Part shown: positions 42,328 to 49,407 of the stretch, piece by piece
How positions within the stretch are numbered: the first letter of the stretch is position 1
Layout: each line of letters starts with the position of its first letter
Notes under the pieces: model-generated
What the model was told of the DNA's origin: nothing
The model's input: the letters and a program-made list of their open reading frames with translations, nothing else
Databases searched by the model: none
Virus record (IMG/VR): IMGVR_UViG_3300027917_000033
Span: 23,843-87,842 of that record
Strand: one strand, 5' to 3'
DNA: 64,000 bases
Origin: a virus
Program-made: the position numbers and the translations under genes

Positions 42328-42453
42328 CTAAAGTGCCAATCCAAGAAGCAAACCAACGGCCCCGCCGACAAGGGCGACCAGGACCGCTATACATCCGACG
42401 GCATACATCGCCCTAGTCTCTATGAGAAGCCCTATTATTTGTAGTAAATACAT
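42328..42453 (-). CDS. small membrane protein
   Basis: 41 residues from ATG 42453. Two hydrophobic stretches (YLLQIIGLLI and VGCIAVLVALVGGAVGLLLG) make one or two membrane helices. Tightly placed between two genes of the same strand; no clear SD. Confidence 0.45.
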   Translation of the reverse strand: MYLLQIIGLLIETRAMYAVGCIAVLVALVGGAVGLLLGLAL

Positions 42454-42463
42454 GGCTATCCCC

Positions 42464-42673
42464 CTACTTAGTCTTGTTCTTCAGCCCTTCGAGAAACCGA
42501 TCACGGGCATGCAATTCAAGGACCGCCTGTGCCGCCTTCCCAGCATCTACGCCGAACCCGAAGACTTGGCGCAATATCTTGATCGCCACCTCCCGGCGTA
42601 GTGGGTCGCGCTTCACGTTCATCTCTGACAGAAGGTGCTCTGCCCATCTGTCGAAGTCAGCATCGGTTTCCAT
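42464..42673 (-). CDS. hypothetical small protein
   Basis: 69 residues, helical, charged (DADFDRWAEHLLSEMNVKRD). GC-rich block. Not recognised. Confidence 0.55.
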   Translation of the reverse strand: METDADFDRWAEHLLSEMNVKRDPLRREVAIKILRQVFGFGVDAGKAAQAVLELHARDRFLEGLKNKTK

Positions 42674-42695
42674 TCTTATTCTCCATTAATTCTGT

Positions 42696-43007
42696 TTACT
42701 TGACGATCTTGGCCTTTGTGTCGTCGGGTGCTTCCACCACCAACATTGGGCTATACCCTCGGTCGTGGGTATCGAAGCGCATGGGCCACTCTGGTAGGCA
42801 CTGCCCCTCATCCACCATGCTGACCCCAATCACCCACGCTGCCCCCTTGGTAGGCTCTGGAGCGTAGACCCCGTAGACAATCAACTCGCCCTCTTTGGAC
42901 TTGAGGTGATAGGCTGCGCCTTCCTCGTAACACACGATTTCCTCGCTCTCTGCCCCCTCCATTTCCAAGAGATAGTCGGAGGCCCCATAGAATTTGTAGG
43001 TCTTCAT
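42696..43007 (-). CDS. hypothetical small protein with structured leader RNA
   Basis: 103 residues, mostly beta with many acidic and aromatic residues (YKFYGASDYLLEMEGAE). GGAGAAG SD before the ATG. A three-way-junction sequence lies 32 bases upstream (43039-43099), so the mRNA may be regulated. Not recognised. Confidence 0.6.
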   Translation of the reverse strand: MKTYKFYGASDYLLEMEGAESEEIVCYEEGAAYHLKSKEGELIVYGVYAPEPTKGAAWVIGVSMVDEGQCLPEWPMRFDTHDRGYSPMLVVEAPDDTKAKIVK

Positions 43008-43038
43008 CTCTTCTCCTTCATCTAAAAGTTAAATTATG

Positions 43039-43099
43039 GGGTGCGGGGGGACCTCATCGTTCCCCCTCAGCACTATCCCGTCGATTCGGGACCGCACCC
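43039..43099 (-). promoter_or_regulatory. three-way-junction RNA element
   Basis: Outer stem 43039-43045/43093-43099 (7 bp), inner stems 43046-43051/43061-43066 (6 bp) and 43076-43080/43087-43091 (5 bp), all perfect. It sits in the leader of the gene starting at 43007. It looks like a compact riboswitch-size fold, but no known class is recognised. Confidence 0.5.
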
Positions 43100-43201
43100 G
43101 CAAATGTCCTACAGTTAACGCCTCTGGATGGAGCTGCCAGAAGTCGTATTCGGTGGTCGTGAATTCAACAAACGATACCCGTCTCGGGTCAGTAAGTATA
43201 A

Positions 43202-43753
43202 TCAGATAAATTTTTGCCAGACCGAGTGGTTCCTGATTCTCTTCCGAATTATTTTGGCCATGTTTAGATCTGGGCGATACGGAACATTCCTAAGTGTCAT
43301 TCCGGACTTTTTGAGGTCCTTGTCAGCTTTTGACTTGTTGCATTCCTCGCATGCGCTGACTACGTTTTCCCATACAGTTTCGCCGCCCTTTGATTTGGGG
43401 AGCACATGGTCGATTGTGAGATCACGGCTCTGCTTCCCGCAGTACTGGCATGTGTATCGGTCCCTCTTCAACACGTTCCTCTTGGAAAATGTGCTGATCG
43501 TCGGGACTCTATCATAAGTGTTGAGTACCATCACGTACGGGGCTGCAATCTTTCTCTTTATGGTTTGCACATACCCATTGCCGTTTGATGGTACTGCTAG
43601 CCAGTCGTCAAAGTCGTATGTCTGGAAGGACTCTGGGCACACAGCTTTTGCAACATCCCTATATAGTAGCACAATGGCTTCTCTAACGGTAGAGATGCCA
43701 ATTGGCATCCACATTTTGTTCAGGATTAGAGTCTTTTGATTCAGAGCAGACAT
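43202..43753 (-). CDS. HNH endonuclease
   Basis: 183 residues. CQYCGKQ ... LTIDHVLPKSKGG ... NVVSACEECNKSKAD is a complete HNH domain with two zinc CxxC knuckles. The N-terminal part (LILNKMWMPIGI ... VLLYRDVAKAV) matches bacterial and phage HNH proteins of the same length. Possible roles: mobile nuclease or packaging-associated. Downstream end faces a gene-free 190 bases holding the three-way junction. Confidence 0.85.
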   Translation of the reverse strand: MSALNQKTLILNKMWMPIGISTVREAIVLLYRDVAKAVCPESFQTYDFDDWLAVPSNGNGYVQTIKRKIAAPYVMVLNTYDRVPTISTFSKRNVLKRDRYTCQYCGKQSRDLTIDHVLPKSKGGETVWENVVSACEECNKSKADKDLKKSGMTLRNVPYRPDLNMAKIIRKRIRNHSVWQKFI

Positions 43754-43995
43754 TACTTCCCCCCGACGATTAGGTGATAAAAATCACTATCGTCAAACTC
43801 CTCACAAGTCATTCTTTTGTCTTCTACCATTTTGTTCGGTTCCCAGTCCCATAATCTTACATTATCTGACCCCTTGTCTATTATTTCTAACGGTCTGTTG
43901 CTTGATTTCGAAGCTATCCAATCACCAACGATGGTGTTATTAAACGTTGCCTTTTCTCCAAGAGAATAATTTGTTGGTCTAAGTCTACTATCCAA
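43753..43995 (-). CDS. hypothetical small protein
   Basis: 80 residues, beta-rich, acidic. Overlaps the HNH start by one base. Not recognised. Confidence 0.5.
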   Translation of the reverse strand: MDSRLRPTNYSLGEKATFNNTIVGDWIASKSSNRPLEIIDKGSDNVRLWDWEPNKMVEDKRMTCEEFDDSDFYHLIVGGK

Positions 43996-44019
43996 TGTCG
44001 TATTCCTTAACAGGTTTAG

Positions 44020-44091
44020 TACCCCCGGCAGGATTCGAACCTGCGTACGACCGATTAGGAATCGGTGGCCAATCCATTTGGCGACGGGGGC
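44020..44091 (-). tRNA. tRNA-Arg (anticodon CCU)
   Basis: Cloverleaf closes with stem ACCGA/TCGGT and loop TTCCTAA; reads AGG. Acceptor GCCCCCG/CGGGGGT. No encoded CCA. The 3' end of the coding sequence upstream (44055-44555) runs into it. Confidence 0.9.
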
Positions 44092-44555
44092 TCGTCACCG
44101 GCTTTGTCTTTACTCATACCGTTTGGGTGTAATCCTTGAACTTTCTTTACTCTTGGGCCTATTCTAAAACATTTGTTACATCTTATCACATCATCCAATC
44201 CGGCTGGTACGGTTTCCATATCTCCACCACACGAGCATTTGAAACTAAATATTCTTGTGGGCCTTCCAACACCTTTCTCCCATTCGTCAAATCTGACCTC
44301 TCTACTCCTAACCCATCCCTCATATCGGTCAATTGCTACTGTTGCGCGAGCTTTTCTCTCTTTAAGACAATCATCACATATGAATATGTGTAATGATAAA
44401 CTTTCATTTAGTGGGTCCCAAACCGATGAGGCCCAATTACCAGTTGCTCTAAAATGAACTGCACTTCCTATTTCTATGGATTTACGTCCGTCACAGTGTT
44501 CGTGTGACTCGGCTATGCAGTTTTTACCGCAGATGAGACATTCGTCGCTGTTCAT
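44055..44555 (-). CDS. zinc-binding protein ending inside tRNA-Arg
   Basis: 166 residues. Cys clusters CLICGKNC, CDDC, CSCGG and CNKC make one or two ribbons; the middle is basic and aromatic. The last ~12 residues are encoded by the 5' half of the tRNA-Arg gene, so the stop codon was probably supplied by the tRNA. Function unknown. Confidence 0.6.
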   Translation of the reverse strand: MNSDECLICGKNCIAESHEHCDGRKSIEIGSAVHFRATGNWASSVWDPLNESLSLHIFICDDCLKERKARATVAIDRYEGWVRSREVRFDEWEKGVGRPTRIFSFKCSCGGDMETVPAGLDDVIRCNKCFRIGPRVKKVQGLHPNGMSKDKAGDEPPSPNGLATDS

Positions 44556-45007
44556 TGATCCTCTGTAATCTCACTAATACCCCCGGAAGGAGTCAAACCT
44601 TCGTTTTCAGCTTCGGAAGCTGGTGCTTTATTCGTTAAGCTACGGGGGCTTTTGACAATATGAGTGTGGCCGATGCTACATTCCATCGAATGGCTTGCCA
44701 CCAATAAGCCATGCCAATGATTGTCGAACATGATCGGATTCACTAATATGGGTGAATCTAGCAGATTCATTAATTCTTGGATTGATGCTGGTGCGCACAA
44801 TTCTAAAGTTATCGACTCATGCATATTTCCTGATATTGTAACTTTAGTGCCGTCAAATCTTAACCGGCGCGGAGCAACAATAGAATATTTTCCATTATCA
44901 TCACTGACCCCCATATATGGCTTGTTGTATACGATGGTATTGTCTCGCATCACGACGCCTAAACCAGCATTTTTAAGATGCTTGAAAAGTATGTCTATTG
45001 CTTCCAT
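44552..45007 (-). CDS. DPxxF-family protein with a tRNA inside its 3' end
   Basis: 151 residues. Body: strands and helices with the signature LCAPASIQELMNLL. The final 30 residues read through the whole tRNA-Arg (CCG) gene. Either the tRNA inserted near the end of the gene and the frame stayed open, or the true ending was lost. Start six bases after tRNA-Ile. Overlaps the next gene by 4 bases. Confidence 0.6.
   Translation of the reverse strand: MEAIDILFKHLKNAGLGVVMRDNTIVYNKPYMGVSDDNGKYSIVAPRRLRFDGTKVTISGNMHESITLELCAPASIQELMNLLDSPILVNPIMFDNHWHGLLVASHSMECSIGHTHIVKSPRSLTNKAPASEAENEGLTPSGGISEITEDQ
44578..44649 (-). tRNA. tRNA-Arg (anticodon CCG)
   Basis: Loop TTCCGAA in the stem CAGC/GCTG; reads CGG. 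Acceptor GCCCCCG/CGGGGGT as in the other tRNA-Arg. One anticodon-stem mismatch. It lies entirely inside the reading frame 44552-45007. Confidence 0.85.
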
Positions 45008-45013
45008 TACTCA

Positions 45014-45085
45014 TGAGGGCGGTGGGAATCGAACCCACGACAGGCAACTTATAAGGCTGCTCCTCTGCCACTGAGGTACGCCCCC
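45014..45085 (-). tRNA. tRNA-Ile (anticodon UAU)
   Basis: Stem GCAGC/GTTGC, loop CTTATAA; reads AUA. Seven-pair acceptor with one G-U. Followed six bases later by the start of 44552-45007. Confidence 0.9.
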
Positions 45086-45131
45086 GGTTGAGTAAGGACG
45101 AATCCCCCCCGACCCGCCCTTACTCGTGCCA

Positions 45132-45320
45132 CTACAAGTGGCGAATTCTGTACTGTGTTTTCCTGTACTTCTTCCAGTTTTTGTTGTTGATGAGATCTGA
45201 TCGGCAGATGTCATCCCATGCATCTGGTAAACGCCTTGGGCTTCTCCTAGCTCTACCGCACCATTTGATGTATTTTCTTTTCTCTTGGGTGGTTTTTGGG
45301 TGTCTCAACCATTTACCCAT
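45132..45320 (-). CDS. small basic protein
   Basis: 62 residues from ATG 45320 (SD AAGGAGG). Arg/Lys- and Trp-rich: GKWLRHPKTTQEKRKYIKW and later KNWKKYRKTQYRIRHL. Probably nucleic-acid binding. Not recognised. Confidence 0.6.
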   Translation of the reverse strand: MGKWLRHPKTTQEKRKYIKWCGRARRSPRRLPDAWDDICRSDLINNKNWKKYRKTQYRIRHL

Positions 45321-45395
45321 TTTGGCCTCCTTAATGAAACACATTAAGTGAAGCCTTCTTTCCAATTTGACATGATCTGGTCCTCAAAGGGTTAA

Positions 45396-45466
45396 TAGGC
45401 GCGAGGGGAATCGAACCCCTACAAACAGCGTGTAAAACTGCCACCCTACCATTAGGTTACGCGCCT
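45396..45466 (-). tRNA. tRNA-Val (anticodon UAC)
   Basis: Acceptor AGGCGCG/CGCGCCT; stem GCAGT/GCTGT with two wobble pairs and loop TTTACAC; reads GUA and other GUN. Confidence 0.85.
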
Positions 45467-45471
45467 GTTAA

Positions 45472-45557
45472 TAGCGGGGACGCGAATCGAACGCGCACTC
45501 CCTTTCAGGAACCGGCTTATGAGACCGGTGTGCCTAACCAATATGCACCTCCCCGCT
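45472..45557 (-). tRNA. tRNA-Met-like (anticodon CAU) with a 15-base variable region
   Basis: 86 bases. Acceptor AGCGGGG/CCCCGCT, anticodon stem CCGGT/GCCGG with loop CTCATAA. The variable region is TTCCTGAAAGGGAGT, able to form a short arm, which is class II style and unusual for a CAU tRNA. It may be Met or, if modified, Ile. Confidence 0.75.
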
Positions 45558-45559
45558 GA

Positions 45560-45645
45560 TGCCCAGAGCGGGATTCGAACCCGCACGCGGTTCAGCCGCA
45601 CTAGCTCCTCGGGCTAGCCTGTCTACCAAATTCCAGCACCTGGGC
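45560..45645 (-). tRNA. tRNA-Leu (anticodon GAG)
   Basis: Class II tRNA. Stem CTAGC/GCTAG, loop CCGAGGA; reads CUC/CUU. Base 33 is C instead of the almost universal U. Confidence 0.8.
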
Positions 45646-45654
45646 GCATCCGGG

Positions 45655-45975
45655 CTATTGATTTATTTGTACTTTCTTCTTGGTTACGTCAATGATTAGT
45701 TCGATTACGGACGGTACCAAATTTTTGAGGACGTAATCTTCAACCCATGTTTCAATTGGTTCTGGGACCCAAGGTATATTAGGATTTACTTCTTTGTAGG
45801 CTTGTCTTATGACATCAACCACGAACTGCTTTTTCTGTGGGCCATCTAGTTCAGTTATCGTTTCGGCGATTTCTGCGGCGGTCTTAACAGCATTGATAAT
45901 ATCATCAAATTCGAATCCGTTGCCAAAACATTCAACAACCTTCTTGACAGCAACAACAGTCTGTTCACCGTCCAT
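45655..45975 (-). CDS. hypothetical helical protein
   Basis: 106 residues, helical (IINAVKTAAEIAETITEL ... VPSVIELIIDVTKKK). The end is amphipathic. Overlaps the next gene by 11 bases. Not recognised. Confidence 0.55.
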   Translation of the reverse strand: MDGEQTVVAVKKVVECFGNGFEFDDIINAVKTAAEIAETITELDGPQKKQFVVDVIRQAYKEVNPNIPWVPEPIETWVEDYVLKNLVPSVIELIIDVTKKKVQINQ

Positions 45976-46186
45976 GTTCTTCTCCTTTAATTTGTGAACG
46001 TCGCATCTGAATTTGGGCCGCTACGTTTATACCGTCTGCGTGGATCATTTCCCACCATGAAGCCATCACTTTTATCGCTTCATCGTAAGAGAAATGGCTG
46101 ATATGAACAATATTATCTGAATCCAATTTCTCTACTAGCACAAATCCCTCACCACAATCTGTCTTGATACTGTTGTTTATTTTCAT
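45965..46186 (-). CDS. hypothetical small protein
   Basis: 73 residues, alpha/beta (GFVLVEKLDSDNIVHISHFS). Not recognised. Starts 7 bases after the membrane-protein gene. Confidence 0.55.
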   Translation of the reverse strand: MKINNSIKTDCGEGFVLVEKLDSDNIVHISHFSYDEAIKVMASWWEMIHADGINVAAQIQMRRSQIKGEEHGR

Positions 46187-46193
46187 TGTTGTC

Positions 46194-46571
46194 TCACAGA
46201 ATGCTGAATAGGATCCACATCAACAAGAGGTGCATCCCGTTGTCTACACCGATATAAATGCATGGCACGAATGGTCCTTCAAGTGAATGCCCGTATACCT
46301 GCATCCATTTGTGCCCAAGTGACCATCGATCTATTGGGAAATGTGTTACAAACGCTATCAAAAATGCGACTATAGATGATGCCGCTGGTTCTAGTTTTGA
46401 TTGCCAGTTGCTGGCAATCATCACCACAGTAACCATGCATGCATATATTGTACAGTGAATCAAGCATGCTTTGAGACCAAGATACCCAGGCTTGTGTTTG
46501 CGGTTGGCCATCCAGTCATTCTGAAAGATATAATCGCCAAGCAGATGGCCAATTAGCAATTCAATGTTCAT
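46194..46571 (-). CDS. DUF3307-like membrane protein
   Basis: 125 residues. GHLLGDYIFQNDWMANRKHK is the start pattern of the DUF3307 family (H-x-x-G-D ... Q ... K), followed by three or four membrane helices (CTIYACMVTVVMIAS, IVAFLIAFVTHF, MHLLLMWILFSIL). Biological role of the family is not established. Overlaps the next gene by 11 bases. Confidence 0.65.
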   Translation of the reverse strand: MNIELLIGHLLGDYIFQNDWMANRKHKPGYLGLKACLIHCTIYACMVTVVMIASNWQSKLEPAASSIVAFLIAFVTHFPIDRWSLGHKWMQVYGHSLEGPFVPCIYIGVDNGMHLLLMWILFSIL

Positions 46572-46809
46572 CGTTCAGATATTTGTTCCAGCATTCAAGT
46601 ATCACTATGCCAAGGGCCTTTTTGGTAGTTATCCATAAGATTGAATCTTTTTCTGACCCATCTGGGTACATTTCTTGCAATGCCGACAATGTCGTTTGGA
46701 ACACCAACAAGTATTCTTTAGCTTGAGCCCAAGCTTGATCAAGATTATGAATGCCTTGGCCTTGCATATACTCTTCTAGTTTTCTTTTGTCTTCGTCTGA
46801 TAATTCCAT
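46561..46809 (-). CDS. hypothetical helical protein
   Basis: 82 residues, acidic, helical. Its ATG is preceded by a short in-frame-independent 11-codon frame (46813-46848) that begins directly after the CCA of tRNA-Leu (UAG). Not recognised. Confidence 0.5.
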   Translation of the reverse strand: MELSDEDKRKLEEYMQGQGIHNLDQAWAQAKEYLLVFQTTLSALQEMYPDGSEKDSILWITTKKALGIVILECWNKYLNDEH

Positions 46810-46851
46810 TGGTTAAATACCTCGTGGTGCTCTTTGCAATACGTCCATTGG

Positions 46852-46934
46852 TGCCCGAAGCGGGATTCGAACCCGCACGCCCAAAGGGGCACAAGATCCT
46901 AAATCTTGCGTGTCTGCCATTCCACCATTCGGGC
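46852..46934 (-). tRNA. tRNA-Leu (anticodon UAG)
   Basis: Class II. Stem CAAGA/TCTTG, loop TTTAGGA; reads CUA/CUG. CCA is encoded, and ATG follows it directly (11-codon frame). Confidence 0.9.
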
Positions 46935-46941
46935 AAGCTCC

Positions 46942-47001
46942 CCTCGGCCCTCGCAATGAGGGTTTGAATGGAAGGCCTGTCGCACGGAGGCGGGGCCGAG
47001 G
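46942..47001. other. structured spacer between two Leu-type tRNAs
   Basis: CCTCGGCCC (46942-46950) pairs with GGGCCGAGG (46993-47001) and encloses two small hairpins, CCCTC-GCAAT-GAGGG and GCCT/AGGC. An 18-base segment (46975-46992) is repeated at 47183-47200. Could be a processing element or a small RNA. Confidence 0.4.
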
Positions 47002-47008
47002 AGATTGG

Positions 47009-47091
47009 TGCCGGTGGGGAGATTCGAATTCCCACGCCCTCGGGGAGCACCTACGTAGCGTAGCCTGTCTACCAAGTTCCAGCACACCGGC
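47009..47091 (-). pseudogene. degenerate tRNA-Leu-type gene with a 3-base anticodon loop
   Basis: Acceptor GCCGGTG/CACCGGC, D-arm nearly identical to tRNA-Leu (GAG), variable arm and T-arm present, CCA encoded. The anticodon stem CTACG/CGTAG is perfect but closes a loop of only three bases, CTA. A four-base deletion explains this best, and no normal anticodon can be displayed. Confidence 0.65.
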
Positions 47092-47182
47092 ATTATTCTT
47101 TCCAGTATTTTTCGACAAGTTCATCTAATTCGTTCTGCGGCACTCCGCTATGTCTGCTTTCTGTAATTCACGGCTTCTGCTC

Positions 47183-47200
47183 GCCTGTCGCACGGAGGCG
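47183..47200. repeat. second copy of an 18-base repeat
   Basis: Identical to 46975-46992 (GCCTGTCGCACGGAGGCG). Contains CGCCT/AGGCG around GTCGCACGG, so each copy can form a hairpin. Confidence 0.6.
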
Positions 47201-47215
47201 ATCCTAGAAGGCTCT

Positions 47216-47572
47216 TCATCTTTGGTTGCATTTCCTAAGGATCTCTTCGTCGAGTTCATCTGGGTCATCTATTTCTTTGTCTGAACGGGGATAGTAAATC
47301 CCTCGTTTGTACAATCGATCCTGAACTAATTGTTTGAATGCCTCAAATAAGTAATTTGATGGGTCGAAATCTGGGTTAGCCAGAATATCATGTGCTATTT
47401 TATCGAAGTCGAATTCCTCAGCGATTCCTGTTGGGCCGACTGGCCCTGTTATTCCTGTTACTCCTACTGGACCAGTAGGTCCTGTCAAACCAGTTGGCCC
47501 AACAGGTCCCGAATCACCTGTGAGCCCTCTCACACCTTTAATCAAATCGAATCTAATCTTTTTTACTTTCAT
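47216..47572 (-). CDS. collagen-like protein with LLxNPxFD module
   Basis: 118 residues. A collagen-like G-x-y run with many G-P-T (about 14-50), then a helical module with [17 protein letters not shown]. The same module ends the next two genes. Likely a trimeric decoration or fibre-tip protein. Not otherwise recognised. Confidence 0.6.
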   Translation of the reverse strand: MKVKKIRFDLIKGVRGLTGDSGPVGPTGLTGPTGPVGVTGITGPVGPTGIAEEFDFDKIAHDILANPDFDPSNYLFEAFKQLVQDRLYKRGIYYPRSDKEIDDPDELDEEILRKCNQR

Positions 47573-47579
47573 TGAATAC

Positions 47580-47939
47580 CTATTTTTCGTTTCCTGGGTT
47601 TAGAGCTTTTTGTATCGCTGGATCTTTAAATACCTCTGGTTTGAATTTATTCCTAGCCAGAAAACGAGCAACCATCTCAAGCATGACTTTACCCAGATCA
47701 AATTCTGGATCGTGTAATAGTTTGATTGCCGTTTTATAATCTTCTTCTGTAGGTTCTATTGTGTATGGCCATGAAGCCCACGTGGCATCTCCGTTGACCA
47801 GGGGTACAGTGCCACTACTTCCATTGATGATATTTCCGCTGCTGGAATAATTCTCCGTTGTTATTGTTCCAGACCATGCAGTGTCGTCACTGCTGATAGT
47901 CCACGTGGTAGCCGAGTTGGAATCAAAGTTGGTGGTCAT
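47580..47939 (-). CDS. Ser/Thr-rich protein with LLxNPxFD module
   Basis: 119 residues from ATG 47939 (the longer frame runs back through tRNA-Leu). N-terminal part of short Ser/Thr/Asn-rich beta repeats ([19 protein letters not shown]), then [20 protein letters not shown]. Middle member of the three-gene set. Confidence 0.55.
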   Translation of the reverse strand: MTTNFDSNSATTWTISSDDTAWSGTITTENYSSSGNIINGSSGTVPLVNGDATWASWPYTIEPTEEDYKTAIKLLHDPEFDLGKVMLEMVARFLARNKFKPEVFKDPAIQKALNPGNEK

Positions 47940-47961
47940 CAGAAAATCCTCAAGAGTCTGG

Positions 47962-48044
47962 TACCGGAAGCGGGAGTCGAACCCACACGGGCTAGTGCCC
48001 ACTTGATTTTGAATCAAGCATGTCTACCATTCCATCATTCCGGT
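47962..48044 (-). tRNA. tRNA-Leu (anticodon CAA)
   Basis: Class II. Stem CTTGA/TCAAG, loop TTCAAAA; reads UUG. CCA encoded. The stop codon of 48024-48311 lies in its 5' end. Confidence 0.9.
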
Positions 48045-48311
48045 ATTCGGATTATGCATTAGGTAGTAACCAACTGCTTCAACTAATATTTTATTTACGT
48101 CAAACTTGGGGTTGTGTAGTAACTTTTTAGCCTTTTCAGCCCATTTTACAGTATCTTGGCTAATCATCGGGGGGCCAACGAACGTGCATGATGTCAGGAT
48201 TGCACCAGATATTGTACAATTATCAATTTTTGTATTGGCTATTGTGCTGTTGTGTATTGAGCAATTTGCAATAATAGCTCCGTCAATCATAGTGTATTTT
48301 GTGCTACTCAT
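48024..48311 (-). CDS. pentapeptide-repeat-like protein with LLxNPxFD module
   Basis: 95 residues. N-terminal right-handed-helix pattern (ANCSIHNSTIANTKIDNCTI), then LLHNPKFDVNKILVEAVGYY. Its last seven residues are encoded inside tRNA-Leu (CAA). Third member of the set. Confidence 0.55.
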   Translation of the reverse strand: MSSTKYTMIDGAIIANCSIHNSTIANTKIDNCTISGAILTSCTFVGPPMISQDTVKWAEKAKKLLHNPKFDVNKILVEAVGYYLMHNPNTGMMEW

Positions 48312-48693
48312 TTATCTTCTCCATATTTTTGCAATATTCAATATAGCCACGGACTGGGTTATCTGTTCCTTCATGCTGCCACAACTTCCTGACTATTGGA
48401 GAATTTTCATGCAATAGGGTTCTGGCAACGTACCTGAATTTCGCTATGGTTTTGTTGTCGGTTGGTTCGGATAAGACAACCCAGCAACATATAGATTCAC
48501 ACCAAATAGATTTTGGCATTACTGCTGGGATTATCCATCTATTGGTTTTGCCTTGTTTTACTTTTATTGCTAAATTGAAATTATTTCTAACCTGGTCTTC
48601 TATCAGGCTAGTCAATATATCGTCAGGCATATCACTGAGCCCTAGATCGTTAGCAGATTCAACTGCATGATTTGTTACGAATGTCAGTCTCAT
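48304..48693 (-). CDS. hypothetical protein
   Basis: 129 residues, alpha/beta (RWIIPAVMPKSIWCESICCWV). Overlaps the pentapeptide gene by 8 bases. Not recognised. Confidence 0.55.
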   Translation of the reverse strand: MRLTFVTNHAVESANDLGLSDMPDDILTSLIEDQVRNNFNLAIKVKQGKTNRWIIPAVMPKSIWCESICCWVVLSEPTDNKTIAKFRYVARTLLHENSPIVRKLWQHEGTDNPVRGYIEYCKNMEKINE

Positions 48694-48732
48694 TTGCCAC
48701 TCTCAAAGTTTCTGGCCTACTCTTTGAATTAT

Positions 48733-48806
48733 TGGGCGGCCTGCGACTCGAACGCAGATCTCCTTGGGTAAGAACCAAGTGTGTTATCCAATTACACTAA
48801 CCGCCC
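48733..48806 (-). tRNA. tRNA-Lys (anticodon CUU)
   Basis: Stem CTTGG/CCAAG, loop TTCTTAC; reads AAG. Acceptor GGGCGGT/GCCGCCC. Confidence 0.9.
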
Positions 48807-48811
48807 TGTTA

Positions 48812-48883
48812 TGGGCCCGGTGCGAGTCGAACGCACAATTTCTGCTTTAAAAGAGCAGTGTGATGCCATTTCACTACGGACCC
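48812..48883 (-). tRNA. tRNA-Lys (anticodon UUU)
   Basis: Stem CTGCT/AGCAG, loop CTTTTAA; reads AAA/AAG. Five bases from the other tRNA-Lys. Confidence 0.9.
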
Positions 48884-48960
48884 GAGAGGTCATTTAAGAT
48901 AGAATCAGTCAGCACATTTCTGATCGCATGTAATTCTTCTGCTAAATCTGTTTTATCCAT
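48874..48960 (-). CDS. possible 28-residue helical protein
   Basis: Frame MDKTDLAEELHAIRNVLTDS to stop, starting inside the end of 48953-49309 and ending inside tRNA-Lys (UUU). Position and helical sequence support it; no SD beyond the overlap. Confidence 0.35.
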   Translation of the reverse strand: MDKTDLAEELHAIRNVLTDSILNDLSGP

Positions 48961-49309
48961 CGCATTGTGCCATATAGTCCCATCGAGCCATGTCATGGGC
49001 TCGCTCGTCAATGATTTTGTCAATCCTTTTGGCTATATGTTGGAAGCTGTCTGGATCGTGAACATCGATCTTTTCAGCATCACCTAGGAGGTGCATATTC
49101 TTGACAACCAGTATATGGTCCACGCTTTCAATCAAAGCCACTAAACCATAGAAATGCACCTCGACATGCTTAGTCACCTTGCCAGCAGTATGAAACACCA
49201 CCGTACCACCAGCTGCGCGATGCTCCTGAACTTCTTGTTTGTCGATATACTCCACCTCATAGCGCCTATCTTTTAGGTAGCTGAATATCGCAATCAGTGT
49301 TTCACTCAT
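48953..49309 (-). CDS. DPxxF-family protein
   Basis: 118 residues from ATG 49309 (ATGA overlap with the upstream membrane peptide; a longer frame to 49666 overlaps a better gene). Strand-rich body, then IDVHDPDSFQHIAKRIDKII, the clearest family signature. Acidic/aromatic end. Function unknown. Confidence 0.65.
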   Translation of the reverse strand: MSETLIAIFSYLKDRRYEVEYIDKQEVQEHRAAGGTVVFHTAGKVTKHVEVHFYGLVALIESVDHILVVKNMHLLGDAEKIDVHDPDSFQHIAKRIDKIIDERAHDMARWDYMAQCDG

Positions 49310-49386
49310 CGCAGGACGATAGATAGGACGATGTATCCGACACACAGCAGGACCACTCCGCCCAAAATCCCGCACAAGATGTCCAT
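49306..49386 (-). CDS. 26-residue membrane peptide
   Basis: One hydrophobic helix: DILCGILGGVVLLCVGYIV. Overlaps the next start as ATGA. First of several such peptides in the GC-rich block. Confidence 0.45.
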   Translation of the reverse strand: MDILCGILGGVVLLCVGYIVLSIVLR

Positions 49387-49407
49387 CCATCACCTCAACT
49401 CGTTTGT

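Noticed and set aside
40721-43753. Insertion sequence or homing element around the HNH genes
   Set aside because: No transposase, terminal inverted repeats or interrupted host gene is seen; the HNH genes are free-standing.
44552-44575. C-terminal E-I-T-E-D-Q of 44552-45007 as another ITEDPD tag
   Set aside because: It comes from readthrough past an embedded tRNA, lacks the D-P-D part and the preceding hydrophobic helix; probably chance.
47009-47091. Amber suppressor tRNA (anticodon CUA)
   Set aside because: A normal 7-base loop with CTA in the centre would require mismatches in the anticodon stem and lacks U33; the perfect 5-bp stem leaves only three loop bases.
46745-47124. Several minus-strand frames of 60-100 residues
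   Set aside because: They are translations through two tRNA genes and the structured spacer.
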